Positions 44,187-51,744 are shown, counted from the first letter of the stretch. The stretch is DNA of 64,000 nt from Nocardiopsis ganjiahuensis DSM 45031 (GCF_000341085.1 NZ_ANBA01000009.1:248001-312000), one strand, 5' to 3'. The notes: generated from the letters alone by a model not told the origin. Numbers and translations are program-made.

Positions 44187-45062
44187 ATGTCGTGTGACCG
44201 CGGGATAGACGTGGGTAACGGCGATGGGCCACAGGAAGAACCGGGGACGAGGTGGGAGGGGTTCGGAGCTCGGGTGTGGGCCGCGCGCAAACAGCAGCAC
44301 TTGCGGCTCGGCATGCTCGCCGACATCACCCTGACCACCCCGGAGCTACTCCAGGAAGTGGAGGCCGGAGACCTGGACCCCGGCAGGCGGCTGGCTCAGG
44401 ACCTGGACCGCACCCTGAGCTGCGGTGGTCGGCTGTGGGACGCCTGGGCGCGAACCCACCTCACCGAACTCCTCCAACGACCGGCAACCATCACCGACGT
44501 CCTCCCAGAAACCTTCCAGGTACGCGCCTACGCGCCCCTCGTTCTGCCCGCCCCCTACCGGACCAGCAGTTACCAGGCCGCCCTGGATCAGGTCGAACAC
44601 CCCATGGACTCGGCTCGGCTGGACTCCGACAGCCCCCACCTGCCCCGCCTGAACACGGCTGGCACGGGTGGAGCACCCTTTCACTGCCTGGTCGTGAACG
44701 AAACCGCCCTCACCCGGAGCTCCACCGAGCCCGAGGTCATGCGTGCTCAACTGGTGCACCTGCATCACCTGGCCCAAACCGTCGGGATCAGCGTGCACCT
44801 CATCCCGACCAGCACCGCCTTCCACCCCGGCCTGGGCGGAGCGTTCTGGACCCTGTCCTACTCCCCCAGCCACACCCTGGCCTACGTCCCCCACCCGCGC
44901 GGCCAGGGTCAGATCATCAACTGCGTATCCCAGGTCAAGAGCTACACGGACCTGTTCGCCACTCTCCAAGGAGCCGCGCTGCCGGTGGAGGAGTCCCAGC
45001 AGCGGCTGGTCGAACTCGCCTCCCGTATCCGCTCGACACTGACGCGGGCACTCGCGAAGTAG
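44187..45062 (+). CDS. Helix-turn-helix regulator with DUF5753 domain
   Basis: 291-aa XRE-like protein. A short N-terminal HTH (about residues 20-75: FGARVWAARKQQHLRLGMLADITLTTPELLQEVEAGD) leads to a DUF5753 domain (about 105-285) with the hallmark YAPLVLPAPYRTSSYQAAL, ALTRSSTEPEVMRAQLVHL and a terminal segment LAYVPHPRGQGQIIN. Such proteins are abundant in actinomycetes, often next to small acidic partners or to RsbW-like ATPases. The ATG at 44187 has GAGAGGGG upstream. A promoter is at 44070-44098. It heads the cassette that runs to the methyltransferase. Confidence 0.85.
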   Translation: MSCDRGIDVGNGDGPQEEPGTRWEGFGARVWAARKQQHLRLGMLADITLTTPELLQEVEAGDLDPGRRLAQDLDRTLSCGGRLWDAWARTHLTELLQRPATITDVLPETFQVRAYAPLVLPAPYRTSSYQAALDQVEHPMDSARLDSDSPHLPRLNTAGTGGAPFHCLVVNETALTRSSTEPEVMRAQLVHLHHLAQTVGISVHLIPTSTAFHPGLGGAFWTLSYSPSHTLAYVPHPRGQGQIINCVSQVKSYTDLFATLQGAALPVEESQQRLVELASRIRSTLTRALAK

Positions 45063-45090
45063 CCCACGCCGGCAGCCCGAGCACGAAAAA

Positions 45091-45121
45091 GCTCTGGCGG
45101 GTGCGACAACACCCCCAGAGC
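45091..45121 (+). terminator. Hairpin after the DUF5753 gene
   Basis: GCTCTGG-C-GGGTG pairs with CACCC-C-CCAGAGC across a CGACAA loop, with a single C/C mismatch, 29 bases after the stop. It may attenuate the transcript and not end it fully, because the ATPase gene follows at 45157 in the same direction. Confidence 0.6.
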
Positions 45122-45156
45122 AGGTCAACCAGTTCCACTCGCTGAAAAGAGAAAGC

Positions 45157-45699
45157 GTGATTGACATGGCCATTGTGCCCCAACCCCGACCCGCACAACA
45201 CACCCGCCCCGAAGCCGAACCGGTGCGCCGCTGGCCCACCCGCGTCTATCCCGGAAGCCTGACCCAGGCCAGTGGGGTCCGCTCCGACCTGCTCGCCGAC
45301 CTGTACCGGCTGCCCTGCCTGAACCCGGAGCTGGCCGAGGCGATGGTGCTGTGCGCCAGCGAGATGTTCGCCAACGCCGTGGACCACTCCCGGTCCGGCA
45401 CCGAGCCCGAGGGCCTGGTGATCCGAACGTTGGCCGCGCCGACGCGGGAAAGGGTTCGGGTCGAGATCATCGACGACGGGCACCGCCCCGACCGATCTCA
45501 GGTCCCGGCGATCCCGCGTGAGCGTTCGGCGCAGGAGTGGGAGGAGGCCAAATGCGGCCGTGGCCTGCTGCTCATCGACCATCTGGCCGCTTCCTGGGGG
45601 ACCCGACAGGTGGTCGACTTCCCGTTCTGTGAGGGGCTGGGCACTGTCATCTGGGCCGAGTTCACGCTCGCTTTCGCTCAGGACGGGTGGAACCGATGA
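45157..45699 (+). CDS. RsbW-like ATP-binding protein (HATPase)
   Basis: 180-aa GHKL-type protein of the anti-sigma/histidine-kinase-like group. N box EMFANAVDHS, G1 box EIIDDGHRPD and G2 GRGLLLIDHLA are intact, so ATP binding is expected. RVYPGSLTQASGVRSDLLADLYRLP is the usual N-terminal region. In actinomycetes these proteins act as anti-sigma factors or adaptors with DUF5753 regulators. The GTG at 45157 and ATG at 45166 are both possible. The stop overlaps the next gene's start (ATGA). Confidence 0.85.
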   Translation: MIDMAIVPQPRPAQHTRPEAEPVRRWPTRVYPGSLTQASGVRSDLLADLYRLPCLNPELAEAMVLCASEMFANAVDHSRSGTEPEGLVIRTLAAPTRERVRVEIIDDGHRPDRSQVPAIPRERSAQEWEEAKCGRGLLLIDHLAASWGTRQVVDFPFCEGLGTVIWAEFTLAFAQDGWNR

Positions 45700-46223
45700 C
45701 CGCGTCGCCAGTGCCGGTGGCCGCTGGAGTGCGGCAGGTGCTCTCCGCCCCGCGAGGCCAGCGTTTCAACCGCACCCGCTCCTCCGCCGCCCCTGCCCCC
45801 AGCCACAGCCCTGCCCCAGCTCCGGCCCCTGACCGAACCCGAACCAGCACCCCCGACAGTGCCGGTACCCCCGTCGGCGCGCACACGCGCTCCGATGCCC
45901 GACCGGAGACGCTCACCCATCATGAGCAGGTGCTCGCACAGATGCGAGGTAATCCCCGAGTGGAGCATCGCCTGCTCTACGGGGAACTGCCTACCTGGAT
46001 GCACGTGGCCGCTCAGCGACGCCGATCCCCCGGTCCGGTGCCGCCCCCGCGTCCGGCTCCCGACGACAACCCTTCCCGGCCCGGACGTGAACTCCCGCCA
46101 TTGCCCCGGCGTCCGCACAGCCATCGCAAGCCCCGCCGGAGAATCGGTTGGTCCCTGAGCGCTTATGCTTTGGCCACCGCAGCGGGCGCCCTGATCCAGC
46201 ACGTCTTCTCATTCCTGCTGTAA
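45696..46223 (+). CDS. Pro-rich protein with C-terminal membrane anchor, unknown
   Basis: 175-aa protein coupled to the ATPase gene by a 4-base overlap. Residues about 25-75 are a disordered Ala/Pro/Ser/Arg-rich stretch. A short ordered segment follows (THHEQVLAQMRGNPRVEHRLLYGELPTWMHVAAQRR), then another Pro/Arg-rich linker. One hydrophobic helix, LSAYALATAAGALIQHVFSFLL, ends the protein, suggesting a tail-anchored cytoplasmic protein. I recognise no family. Its coupling to the HATPase makes a common function likely. Confidence 0.6.
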   Translation: MTASPVPVAAGVRQVLSAPRGQRFNRTRSSAAPAPSHSPAPAPAPDRTRTSTPDSAGTPVGAHTRSDARPETLTHHEQVLAQMRGNPRVEHRLLYGELPTWMHVAAQRRRSPGPVPPPRPAPDDNPSRPGRELPPLPRRPHSHRKPRRRIGWSLSAYALATAAGALIQHVFSFLL

Positions 46224-46264
46224 CCGCCTCATTCCACCCACGAAAGGGGCCCGAAGAGGTGAGG

Positions 46265-46443
46265 ATGGTATCCGGGAGGCCGAAGGCCACCGGACGCTCG
46301 ATCTCCCTCCGGAGGGCCGCTGCACCGGGTTGACCAACCAGTCGCGCGGGCCGGGCAGCATCGGCCCGTACGGCTCTATCGCCTCCCAACATGCCGCCCA
46401 CCGAGTGATCGCGGCAGACCCCCCTTTGAGAGGACAGACTTGA
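46265..46443 (+). other. Two possible very small overlapping ORFs before the peptide gene
   Basis: In the 216-base gap there is a 22-codon ORF (46265-46333) with GAGGTGAGG before its ATG. A 37-codon ORF then starts at TTG 46330 and stops at 46443. Each stop overlaps the next start by four bases (TTGA), and the chain continues into the 49-residue ORF at 46440. Whether these are translated cannot be told by eye; frequent TTG/GTG codons make chance overlap possible. Confidence 0.3.
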
Positions 46444-46589
46444 AGATCCCGACCCCCCGGGCCACCGCGGACAAGCACCCGAAGCTCACCGACAGCGACG
46501 GACACCGGCCCACTCGCCCCTCCCCCGCACGAACCCCCGAAGGCAGCGGCTCCCACGGCGGCAAGCACGAGAGGCACGACAAGCAATGA
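46440..46589 (+). CDS. Candidate RiPP precursor peptide (49 aa), imiditide-like
   Basis: Starts at TTG 46440 with GAGAGGA five bases upstream, and its TGA overlaps the methyltransferase ATG (ATGA). No other start exists in this frame upstream. The peptide is hydrophilic and basic, with many Lys, Arg and His, no Cys, and four Asp (11, 18, 20, 47). Asp20 is followed by Gly21, a sequence prone to form aspartimide; Asp47 lies in the basic tail GGKHERHDKQ. Charge-rich linear precursors coupled to a PIMT-like enzyme are what I recall of the imiditide family. The assignment is inference from size, composition, coupling and the enzyme. Confidence 0.6.
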   Translation: MKIPTPRATADKHPKLTDSDGHRPTRPSPARTPEGSGSHGGKHERHDKQ

Positions 46590-47716
46590 TCCCCTCACAC
46601 GAAAAGCTCGTCGCCCACCTCCTCCAGGAGGGCGTCCTCTCTCCCCGCTGGCGCCGCACCTTCGAACTCGTGGAGCGCCACAGGTTCCTGCCCGACCAGG
46701 TCACCCTGCCCGACGGCACCTCCGTGGACCGGGCCGGCGCTCCGGAACAGTGGCTCGGAGTCGCCTACGACGACACCCCTCTCATCACCCGGGTGGACGA
46801 CGGCGTCGAGGACTGCAGGGGATATCCGAGCGGTTGGGCGCCCATGCCCTCCGTCGTCGCCGACATGCTGCGCCGACTCGACCTCCGTCCCGGCATGCGG
46901 GTCCTGGAGGTCGGTACGGGAATCGGGTACAACACGGCACTGCTCTCCCACCTCCTGGGCGAGGAGGAGGTCACCACCATCGAGGCCGACCCGACCGTCG
47001 CCGAGCAGGCACGCGTCAACCTCATCGGCACCGGGTTCGTACCTCTGGTCGTCACGGGTGACGGGGCACAGGGTTGGCCCGCACGCGCCCCGTTCGACCG
47101 GGTGATCAGCACCGCGGCAGTGAAGCGGGTGCCCTACCACTGGATCGCCCAGAGCCAGCCGGGCGGAAGGATCCTCACCCCTTGGGGCACCGCCTTCCAC
47201 AACGGGGTGCTGGCTGACCTGGAGGTCGGCCAGCGCGGCACTGCGAGCGGACGGTTCTGTGGCGACGCCGCCTTCATGTGGGCGCGAGGCCGACGGCCCC
47301 TCGGCCAAGCGGTGGCGACCTTCGTCAGCGACGAGCACGAGTTCAGGGCCAGACGCACCGGCATGGAACCGAACGCTCCGTTGGCGTTCGACGCGAGCTT
47401 CGCGATCGGGCTGCACATGTCCACCGTGATCAACACGATCGAGTTCCCCGAGAGCGGCGACGACCAGCAGTTCGTCGTGCACCTGGTCGATCCCGACAGC
47501 GGTTCCTGGGCTTCCTGGCACGTAGAACCGGGCTCGACCTCCCACGAGGTTCGCCACTACGGGCCCCGGAACCTGTTCGCGGAGTTCGAGGCGGCCTATC
47601 AGTGGTGGCTCGACTCCGGCAGCCCCGCCATCGACCGGTTCGGTATGACCGTGTCCGTGGACCAGCAGACCGTCTGGTTGGACGAAGCGGCGAACGTCAT
47701 TTCATCGATGCCCTGA
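46586..47716 (+). CDS. PIMT-like O-methyltransferase of RiPP type
   Basis: 376-aa SAM-dependent protein-isoaspartate-methyltransferase homologue. SAM motif I is VLEVGTGIGYNTALL (106-120), preceded by GWAPMPSVVADMLRRLDL. GDGAQGWPARAPFDRVISTAAVKRVPYHWIAQSQPGGRIL covers motifs II-III. Housekeeping PIMTs stop near 220 residues; here about 140 more follow, ending WWLDSGSPAIDRFGMTV...QQTVWLD. That C-terminal W-x-G-x-P-x-DRFG-x-TV-x-VWLD type motif marks methyltransferases tied to lasso, graspetide, lanthipeptide and imiditide clusters. No ATP-grasp, LanB/C/M or lasso genes are nearby, which leaves a two-gene imiditide-like arrangement as the best reading. Array 4 starts 82 bases downstream. Confidence 0.85.
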   Translation: MIPSHEKLVAHLLQEGVLSPRWRRTFELVERHRFLPDQVTLPDGTSVDRAGAPEQWLGVAYDDTPLITRVDDGVEDCRGYPSGWAPMPSVVADMLRRLDLRPGMRVLEVGTGIGYNTALLSHLLGEEEVTTIEADPTVAEQARVNLIGTGFVPLVVTGDGAQGWPARAPFDRVISTAAVKRVPYHWIAQSQPGGRILTPWGTAFHNGVLADLEVGQRGTASGRFCGDAAFMWARGRRPLGQAVATFVSDEHEFRARRTGMEPNAPLAFDASFAIGLHMSTVINTIEFPESGDDQQFVVHLVDPDSGSWASWHVEPGSTSHEVRHYGPRNLFAEFEAAYQWWLDSGSPAIDRFGMTVSVDQQTVWLDEAANVISSMP

Positions 47717-47798
47717 CCTCAGCCTGAGGATCGGATGCGGCTGCCGGTTTCACTTGGGTGGCCGGTGGGACAGCGAGGCTGGCGAGGTGTGCGGAGAT

Positions 47799-49299
47799 GG
47801 GCTCCTCCCCGCGTGCGCGGAGAGCAGTGTCGAACAGGACCGGCATATCAGGCCTCCTTGGGTCCATCCCCGCGTGCGCGGGGAGCAGTGGTCTCGCTGT
47901 GCGCGGCCTGCCCCGTGCGCGGGTCCATCCCCGCGTGCGCGGGGAGAAGCCGTCGGGGTCGTCGTCCTCGGGGGCGTTGCCGGGTCCATCCCCGCGTGCG
48001 CGGGGAGAAGGAGCTGCGCTCCTACACGGTCGGCACCGCCCGGGGTCCATCCCCGCGTGCGCGGGGAGAAGCCCGCCATGCCCGGCGGGCGCCCCCGTTG
48101 CGTGGGTCCATCCCCGCGTGCGCGGGGAGCAGCCGCGCGCCGGGACGGCGCCCGCGAGCGGCACGGGTCCATCCCCGCGTGCGCGGGGAGCAGCAGCTGC
48201 CCGGCGACGAGCACATCCGCCGCCTGGGTCCATCCCCGCGTGCGCGGGGAGCAGACTCTGAGCCGATCTGCATGTCAGATCGCCTTGGGTCCATCCCCGC
48301 GTGCGCGGGGAGCAGCGATTCGGACACCGGGCAGTGCGGTGCCAGCTCGGGTCCATCCCCGCGTGCGCGGGGAGCAGTTGATTACCCAGTTAATGGGCTT
48401 TCGCGCGTGGGGTCCATCCCCGCGTGCGCGGGGAGCAGGGCGGCCTTGACCGCGCCACGATGGTGAACCAGGGTCCATCCCCGCGTGCGCGGGGAGCAGG
48501 TCGTGGACCCGTTCGCTGGGTCGGGGTCAACGGGTCCATCCCCGCGTGCGCGGGGAGCAGTCACCCACCGGGTGGAGCAGATCCGTGAGCGGGGGTCCAT
48601 CCCCGCGTGCGCGGGGAGCAGCACAGCGGGCTGAAGAGGGGCACGTCCTACAAGGGTCCATCCCCGCGTGCGCGGGGAGCAGGAAGAGGGCCACAGGGTG
48701 ACCAACCCGGACGTGGGTCCATCCCCGCGTGCGCGGGAAGCAGCTACCCGGACGGGCACCCCGCGTTCGTCCCGTGGGTCCATCCCCGCGTGCGCGGGGA
48801 GCAGCGGTGGGGTGGCCAGGGCCCCCGGGGGGTTTGGGGTCCATCCCCGCGTGCGCGGGGAGCAGCAGGTGGTCCCGGACCTCGTCCAGGGCCAGCGGCG
48901 GCGTGGGTCCATCCCCGCGTGCGCGGGGAGCAGGCGCCGATCGCCTTGAACGCAGGCGCGATCACGGGTCCATCCCCGCGTGCGCGGGGAGCAGGCCTCA
49001 CAGCCCGTCAGATCTACCGCCTCGAAGGGTCCATCCCCGCGTGCGCGGGGAGCAGGAAATCGAGCATGTCGACCCCGTAGTGGTGGCGGGTCCATCCCCG
49101 CGTGCGCGGGGAGCAGCTGATGGCCGTCACCTTCATCTACGCGGCGGTGGGTCCATCCCCGCGTGCGTGGGGAGCAGCCCCGGATGTGACCGACCTGAAA
49201 CTCACGCCGGGGTCCATCCCCGCGTGCGTGGGGAGCAGTGGGGCTTGCCCTTCAGCCCGATCGGTCCGCCGGGTCCATCCCCGCGTGCGTGGGGAGCAG
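47799..49299 (-). CRISPR. CRISPR array 4, type I-E, 25 repeats and 24 spacers
   Basis: Same repeat and period as array 2. The leftmost copy (47799) is degenerate. Copies at 47921, 47982 and 48043 end GAGAAG for GAGCAG, and 48715 has GGGAAGCAG. The three copies nearest the leader (49149, 49210, 49271) share GCGTGGGG for GCGCGGGG, which puts an A/C mismatch in the crRNA stem of the minus-strand transcript. The spacer at 48866-48904 is 39 bases long and that at 48316-48348 is 33; the others are 32. The leader is on the right. Confidence 0.98.
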
Positions 49300-49450
49300 T
49301 CTTGTTCACCTGCGAGTTTGTGGAGCGAGACCCCTCAAATCTGCAAGTTGTTGAAACTTGGACACCAAGAACAAATCACCCAAAAGACCATGAAAAATCA
49401 CTACTTCGACCGTCCTGCCATCCCAACAGTAGAACTTACTCAGGGGACAT
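49300..49450 (-). promoter_or_regulatory. Leader of CRISPR array 4
   Basis: AT-rich stretch with CACCTGC near the junction, a dyad CAAGTT-N5-AACTTG at 49344-49360 (45 bases from the repeat), then ACTTGGACACCAAGAACA and ATCACCCAAAA, all shared with one or both of the other leaders. It runs to the terminator of the murG-like gene. Confidence 0.72.
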
Positions 49451-49459
49451 CTGAAAAGA

Positions 49460-49477
49460 GCCGCCCTCCCGGGCGGC
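49460..49477 (-). terminator. Rho-independent terminator of the murG-like gene
   Basis: GCCGCCC (49460-49466), loop TCCC, GGGCGGC (49471-49477). Read on the minus strand it is followed by TCTTTTC, a real T-tract. It also insulates the CRISPR leader from the gene to the right. Confidence 0.85.
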
Positions 49478-49511
49478 CCTCCTCTGCCTATCTGCTCTCC
49501 CGCCCCTACCG

Positions 49512-50687
49512 CTAGCCAGCAGCGGTGAGCAGCACGTCCACCAGGCGCTCGGCGGCGTCCGGGCGGCCGTGGGAACGGGCGTTCTCGGCGATGGCGTCGC
49601 GGGTGGCCGCGTCAGCGAGCAGGGGCTCGACCGCTGCTTGGAGGTTCTGCGGGTTGACCTCGCCGAGGAGGGCGATGGCCGCTCCCGACTCCTGGAGGTG
49701 GCGGGCGTTGTGGGCCTGCTCGTTGCCGGCGGAGGAGGCCAGGGGGATGAAGACCGCGGCCTTGCCCAGGGCGGTGAGTTCGGCGATGGTGCCGGCACCG
49801 CTGCGGGAGATCACCACGTCGGCGAGCGCCAGCACGTCGGGCAGCTCGGGGCCGACGAAGGCGGTGAGGTGGTACCTCTCGGCGAGGCCGGGCGGAAGGC
49901 TCTGGGCACTCTCGCGGAGGCTCTCGACGTTGTTGGCGCCGCACTGGTGGACGACGTTGGCCCGTGCGAGCAGCCACGGGAGGATGTCGCGGACGTTGGT
50001 GTTGATCTGCGCCGAACCCTGCGCCCCACCGGTCACGTACACGGTGGGCAGCTCCGGGTTGTGACCGGTGAAGCCCAGCCCCTTGGCGCCCAGGTCCGCC
50101 TGGCCGGTGAGGACCTCAGGCCGGACCGGGTTGCCGGTCACCACGGCGGTGTCCTGGGAGCCCTCGGGCAGGAGTGCGACGGAGGACTTGGCGGACACGG
50201 CGATCTGGGCTCCGGCGCGGGCCAGGACCTTGTTGGCCAGGCCCAGGCGTACCGTCTGCTCGTGCACGACCAGGGGGCGGCGGCACATGCGGGCGGCGAG
50301 CCCCACGGGTACGGCGACGTAGCCGCCGGTGGCCAGGACGACGTCGGGGGCGAAGCCGGAAACGAGCGAACGCGCCTGGGCCACGCCTCGGGGAACGTTG
50401 GTCATGTCCTTGACGTTGGCCGGGGAGACCATCTTGATCGGGTTCTTGGACCGGCGGATCTTGCCGGTCGCCACCGATTCGAAGGCGATGCCGTTGTCGG
50501 TGGCCACGCGCTGTTCGAGGCTGTTGGCCGCGCCCACCCACAGCACCTCCAGGGTGTTGCCGGTCGACTCCAACCGGGACCGCAGCGCGTTGACGGCGGT
50601 CAGCGCGGGGTAGGTGTGGCCACCCGTACCCCCTCCGGTCACGATGAGGCGCAGGTCCCGGGGCGAGCGGTCGTTGGTGCTGTTCAC
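49512..50687 (-). CDS. murG: MurG-like UDP-GlcNAc:lipid I N-acetylglucosaminyltransferase
   Basis: 391-aa GT28-family glycosyltransferase; MurG makes lipid II from lipid I on the cytoplasmic membrane face. RLIVTGGGTGGHTYPALTAVNAL carries the GGTGGH loop; ATGGYVAVPVGLAARM, HEQTVRLGLANKVLARAG and TGNPVRPEV match MurG. VTGGAQGSAQIN, VISRSGAGTIAELTALGKAAVFIPL and NEQAHNARHL form the UDP-GlcNAc site. It is not in a dcw cluster: its neighbours are a CRISPR array and a TetR unit. It is therefore likely a second copy. The start is GTG 50687 with GGGAAA upstream. Confidence 0.85.
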   Translation of the reverse strand: MNSTNDRSPRDLRLIVTGGGTGGHTYPALTAVNALRSRLESTGNTLEVLWVGAANSLEQRVATDNGIAFESVATGKIRRSKNPIKMVSPANVKDMTNVPRGVAQARSLVSGFAPDVVLATGGYVAVPVGLAARMCRRPLVVHEQTVRLGLANKVLARAGAQIAVSAKSSVALLPEGSQDTAVVTGNPVRPEVLTGQADLGAKGLGFTGHNPELPTVYVTGGAQGSAQINTNVRDILPWLLARANVVHQCGANNVESLRESAQSLPPGLAERYHLTAFVGPELPDVLALADVVISRSGAGTIAELTALGKAAVFIPLASSAGNEQAHNARHLQESGAAIALLGEVNPQNLQAAVEPLLADAATRDAIAENARSHGRPDAAERLVDVLLTAAG

Positions 50688-50989
50688 GCGTTTCCCATCT
50701 GGCTACCCGCGGTCGCCCCGCGAGTGGGAGAAATGGTCAGTAGGAGGGCCGCCGGCTGGCTGGGGGGATCACGGCCCATGAGCACGGTAGCCGCGTTCGG
50801 GGGCCCTTTGCGCCAGCGGGCGGGGCGAATCGGGACAAATCTCATCCGGGCCCTGGTCACACGCCTGCTGTAGAGGCCCGTGCCCGGGCCCGATCTGTTC
50901 CCCTCACGCGACCCGGTCGGGGTCCGCGCCGCAGGTCAAGGAGGCCGGTGACGAGCCCGTTCTCCCGAGCTCCGGCCCCGTGTTCCGGA
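50688..50989. other. Intergenic, no recognised gene
   Basis: Upstream region of the murG-like gene and downstream region of the tetR gene. No tRNA, dyad of note or coding signal is seen. Confidence 0.4.
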
Positions 50990-51625
50990 TCAGTCCGGGG
51001 AGACGCCGTAGGCGGCGAGGAAGACGCGGACGCTCTCGACCGTGTGCGCCTGGAGCTCCTCGGCTTCGGGGATGCCCCCGTCTCCCAGGAGCATGGCCCG
51101 GTTGACGGGCTCGGACATGACCAGCCAGTTGAACCTGGACGCCGCGGCCCGGGTGTCGGCCACGGACAGGCGCCCCTGGGCGACCAGGCGGTCGAAGATC
51201 CCCGCCAGGTTGTCGATCGCCCGCTGGGGACCCTTCCGGTACAGGGTCTCGGCGAGTTCGGGGAAGCGGGCCACCTCCCCGATGACCATGCGGCGCAGCT
51301 GCATGAGGCGCGGGGTCAGTACCACGGTGAGCTGACGGTAGGCGTAGTCGCAGAGGTAGTCGGCGAGGTCACCGTCGGGGACGGGGTCGGGGTCGTCGAC
51401 GTGCACGAGGTCGCCCGCGCCGGTCGTCATGTGGCTGACGATCTCGACGAACAGGTTCTCCTTGCTGCCGAAGTGCTTGTACACGGTCTGTTTGGACACC
51501 TCGGAGCGCGCCGCGATCTCGTCCATGTTGGTGCCCAGGTAGCCGCCGCGCAGGAAGATCTCCTCCGCCGCGTCCAGGATGGCGCGCCGTTTGCGCGCCG
51601 AACGCCCTTCGGGGGGTTGCTGCAC
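50990..51625 (-). CDS. TetR-family repressor
   Basis: 211-aa regulator. The N-terminal HTH at about residues 10-58 is typical: RRAILDAAEEIFLRGGYLGTNMDEIAARSEVSKQTVYKHFGSKENLFVEIV. The C-terminal helical domain resembles the AefR/TetR_C type (RRMVIGEVARFPELAETLYRKGPQRAIDNLAGIFDRLVAQGRLSVADTRAAASRFNWLV). The GTG at 51625 has AAGG upstream. It is divergent from a VOC/hydrolase operon with two near-identical operators between, so it very probably represses both itself and that operon. Ligand unknown. Confidence 0.9.
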   Translation of the reverse strand: MQQPPEGRSARKRRAILDAAEEIFLRGGYLGTNMDEIAARSEVSKQTVYKHFGSKENLFVEIVSHMTTGAGDLVHVDDPDPVPDGDLADYLCDYAYRQLTVVLTPRLMQLRRMVIGEVARFPELAETLYRKGPQRAIDNLAGIFDRLVAQGRLSVADTRAAASRFNWLVMSEPVNRAMLLGDGGIPEAEELQAHTVESVRVFLAAYGVSPD

Positions 51626-51666
51626 GTGTCCTTCCCTTCTCTCCTCGGATTTTGTTGACCTTTGGG

Positions 51667-51718
51667 TACTGGACGGTCTAGTTTGGCATACATCCAGAGT
51701 ACTGGACCGTCCAGTTTG
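51667..51718. promoter_or_regulatory. Twin TetR operators
   Basis: Two 19-base direct copies, TACTGGACGGTCTAGTTTG (51667-51685) and TACTGGACCGTCCAGTTTG (51700-51718), 33 bases apart (three helical turns). The second contains the perfect palindrome CTGGAC-C-GTCCAG. They occupy the divergent promoter region between tetR and the VOC gene. Confidence 0.82.
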
Positions 51719-51744
51719 AATTTTGAGGGATCGAGGCACCCACG

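Noticed and set aside
46586-47716. Graspetide (ATP-grasp) or lasso-peptide cluster
   Set aside because: No ATP-grasp ligase, lasso cyclase or protease gene occurs in the neighbourhood, and the small peptide lacks a typical graspetide or lasso core.
47735-49454. Similar repeat-protein ORFs over array 4
   Set aside because: Same artefact of CRISPR repeats read as protein.
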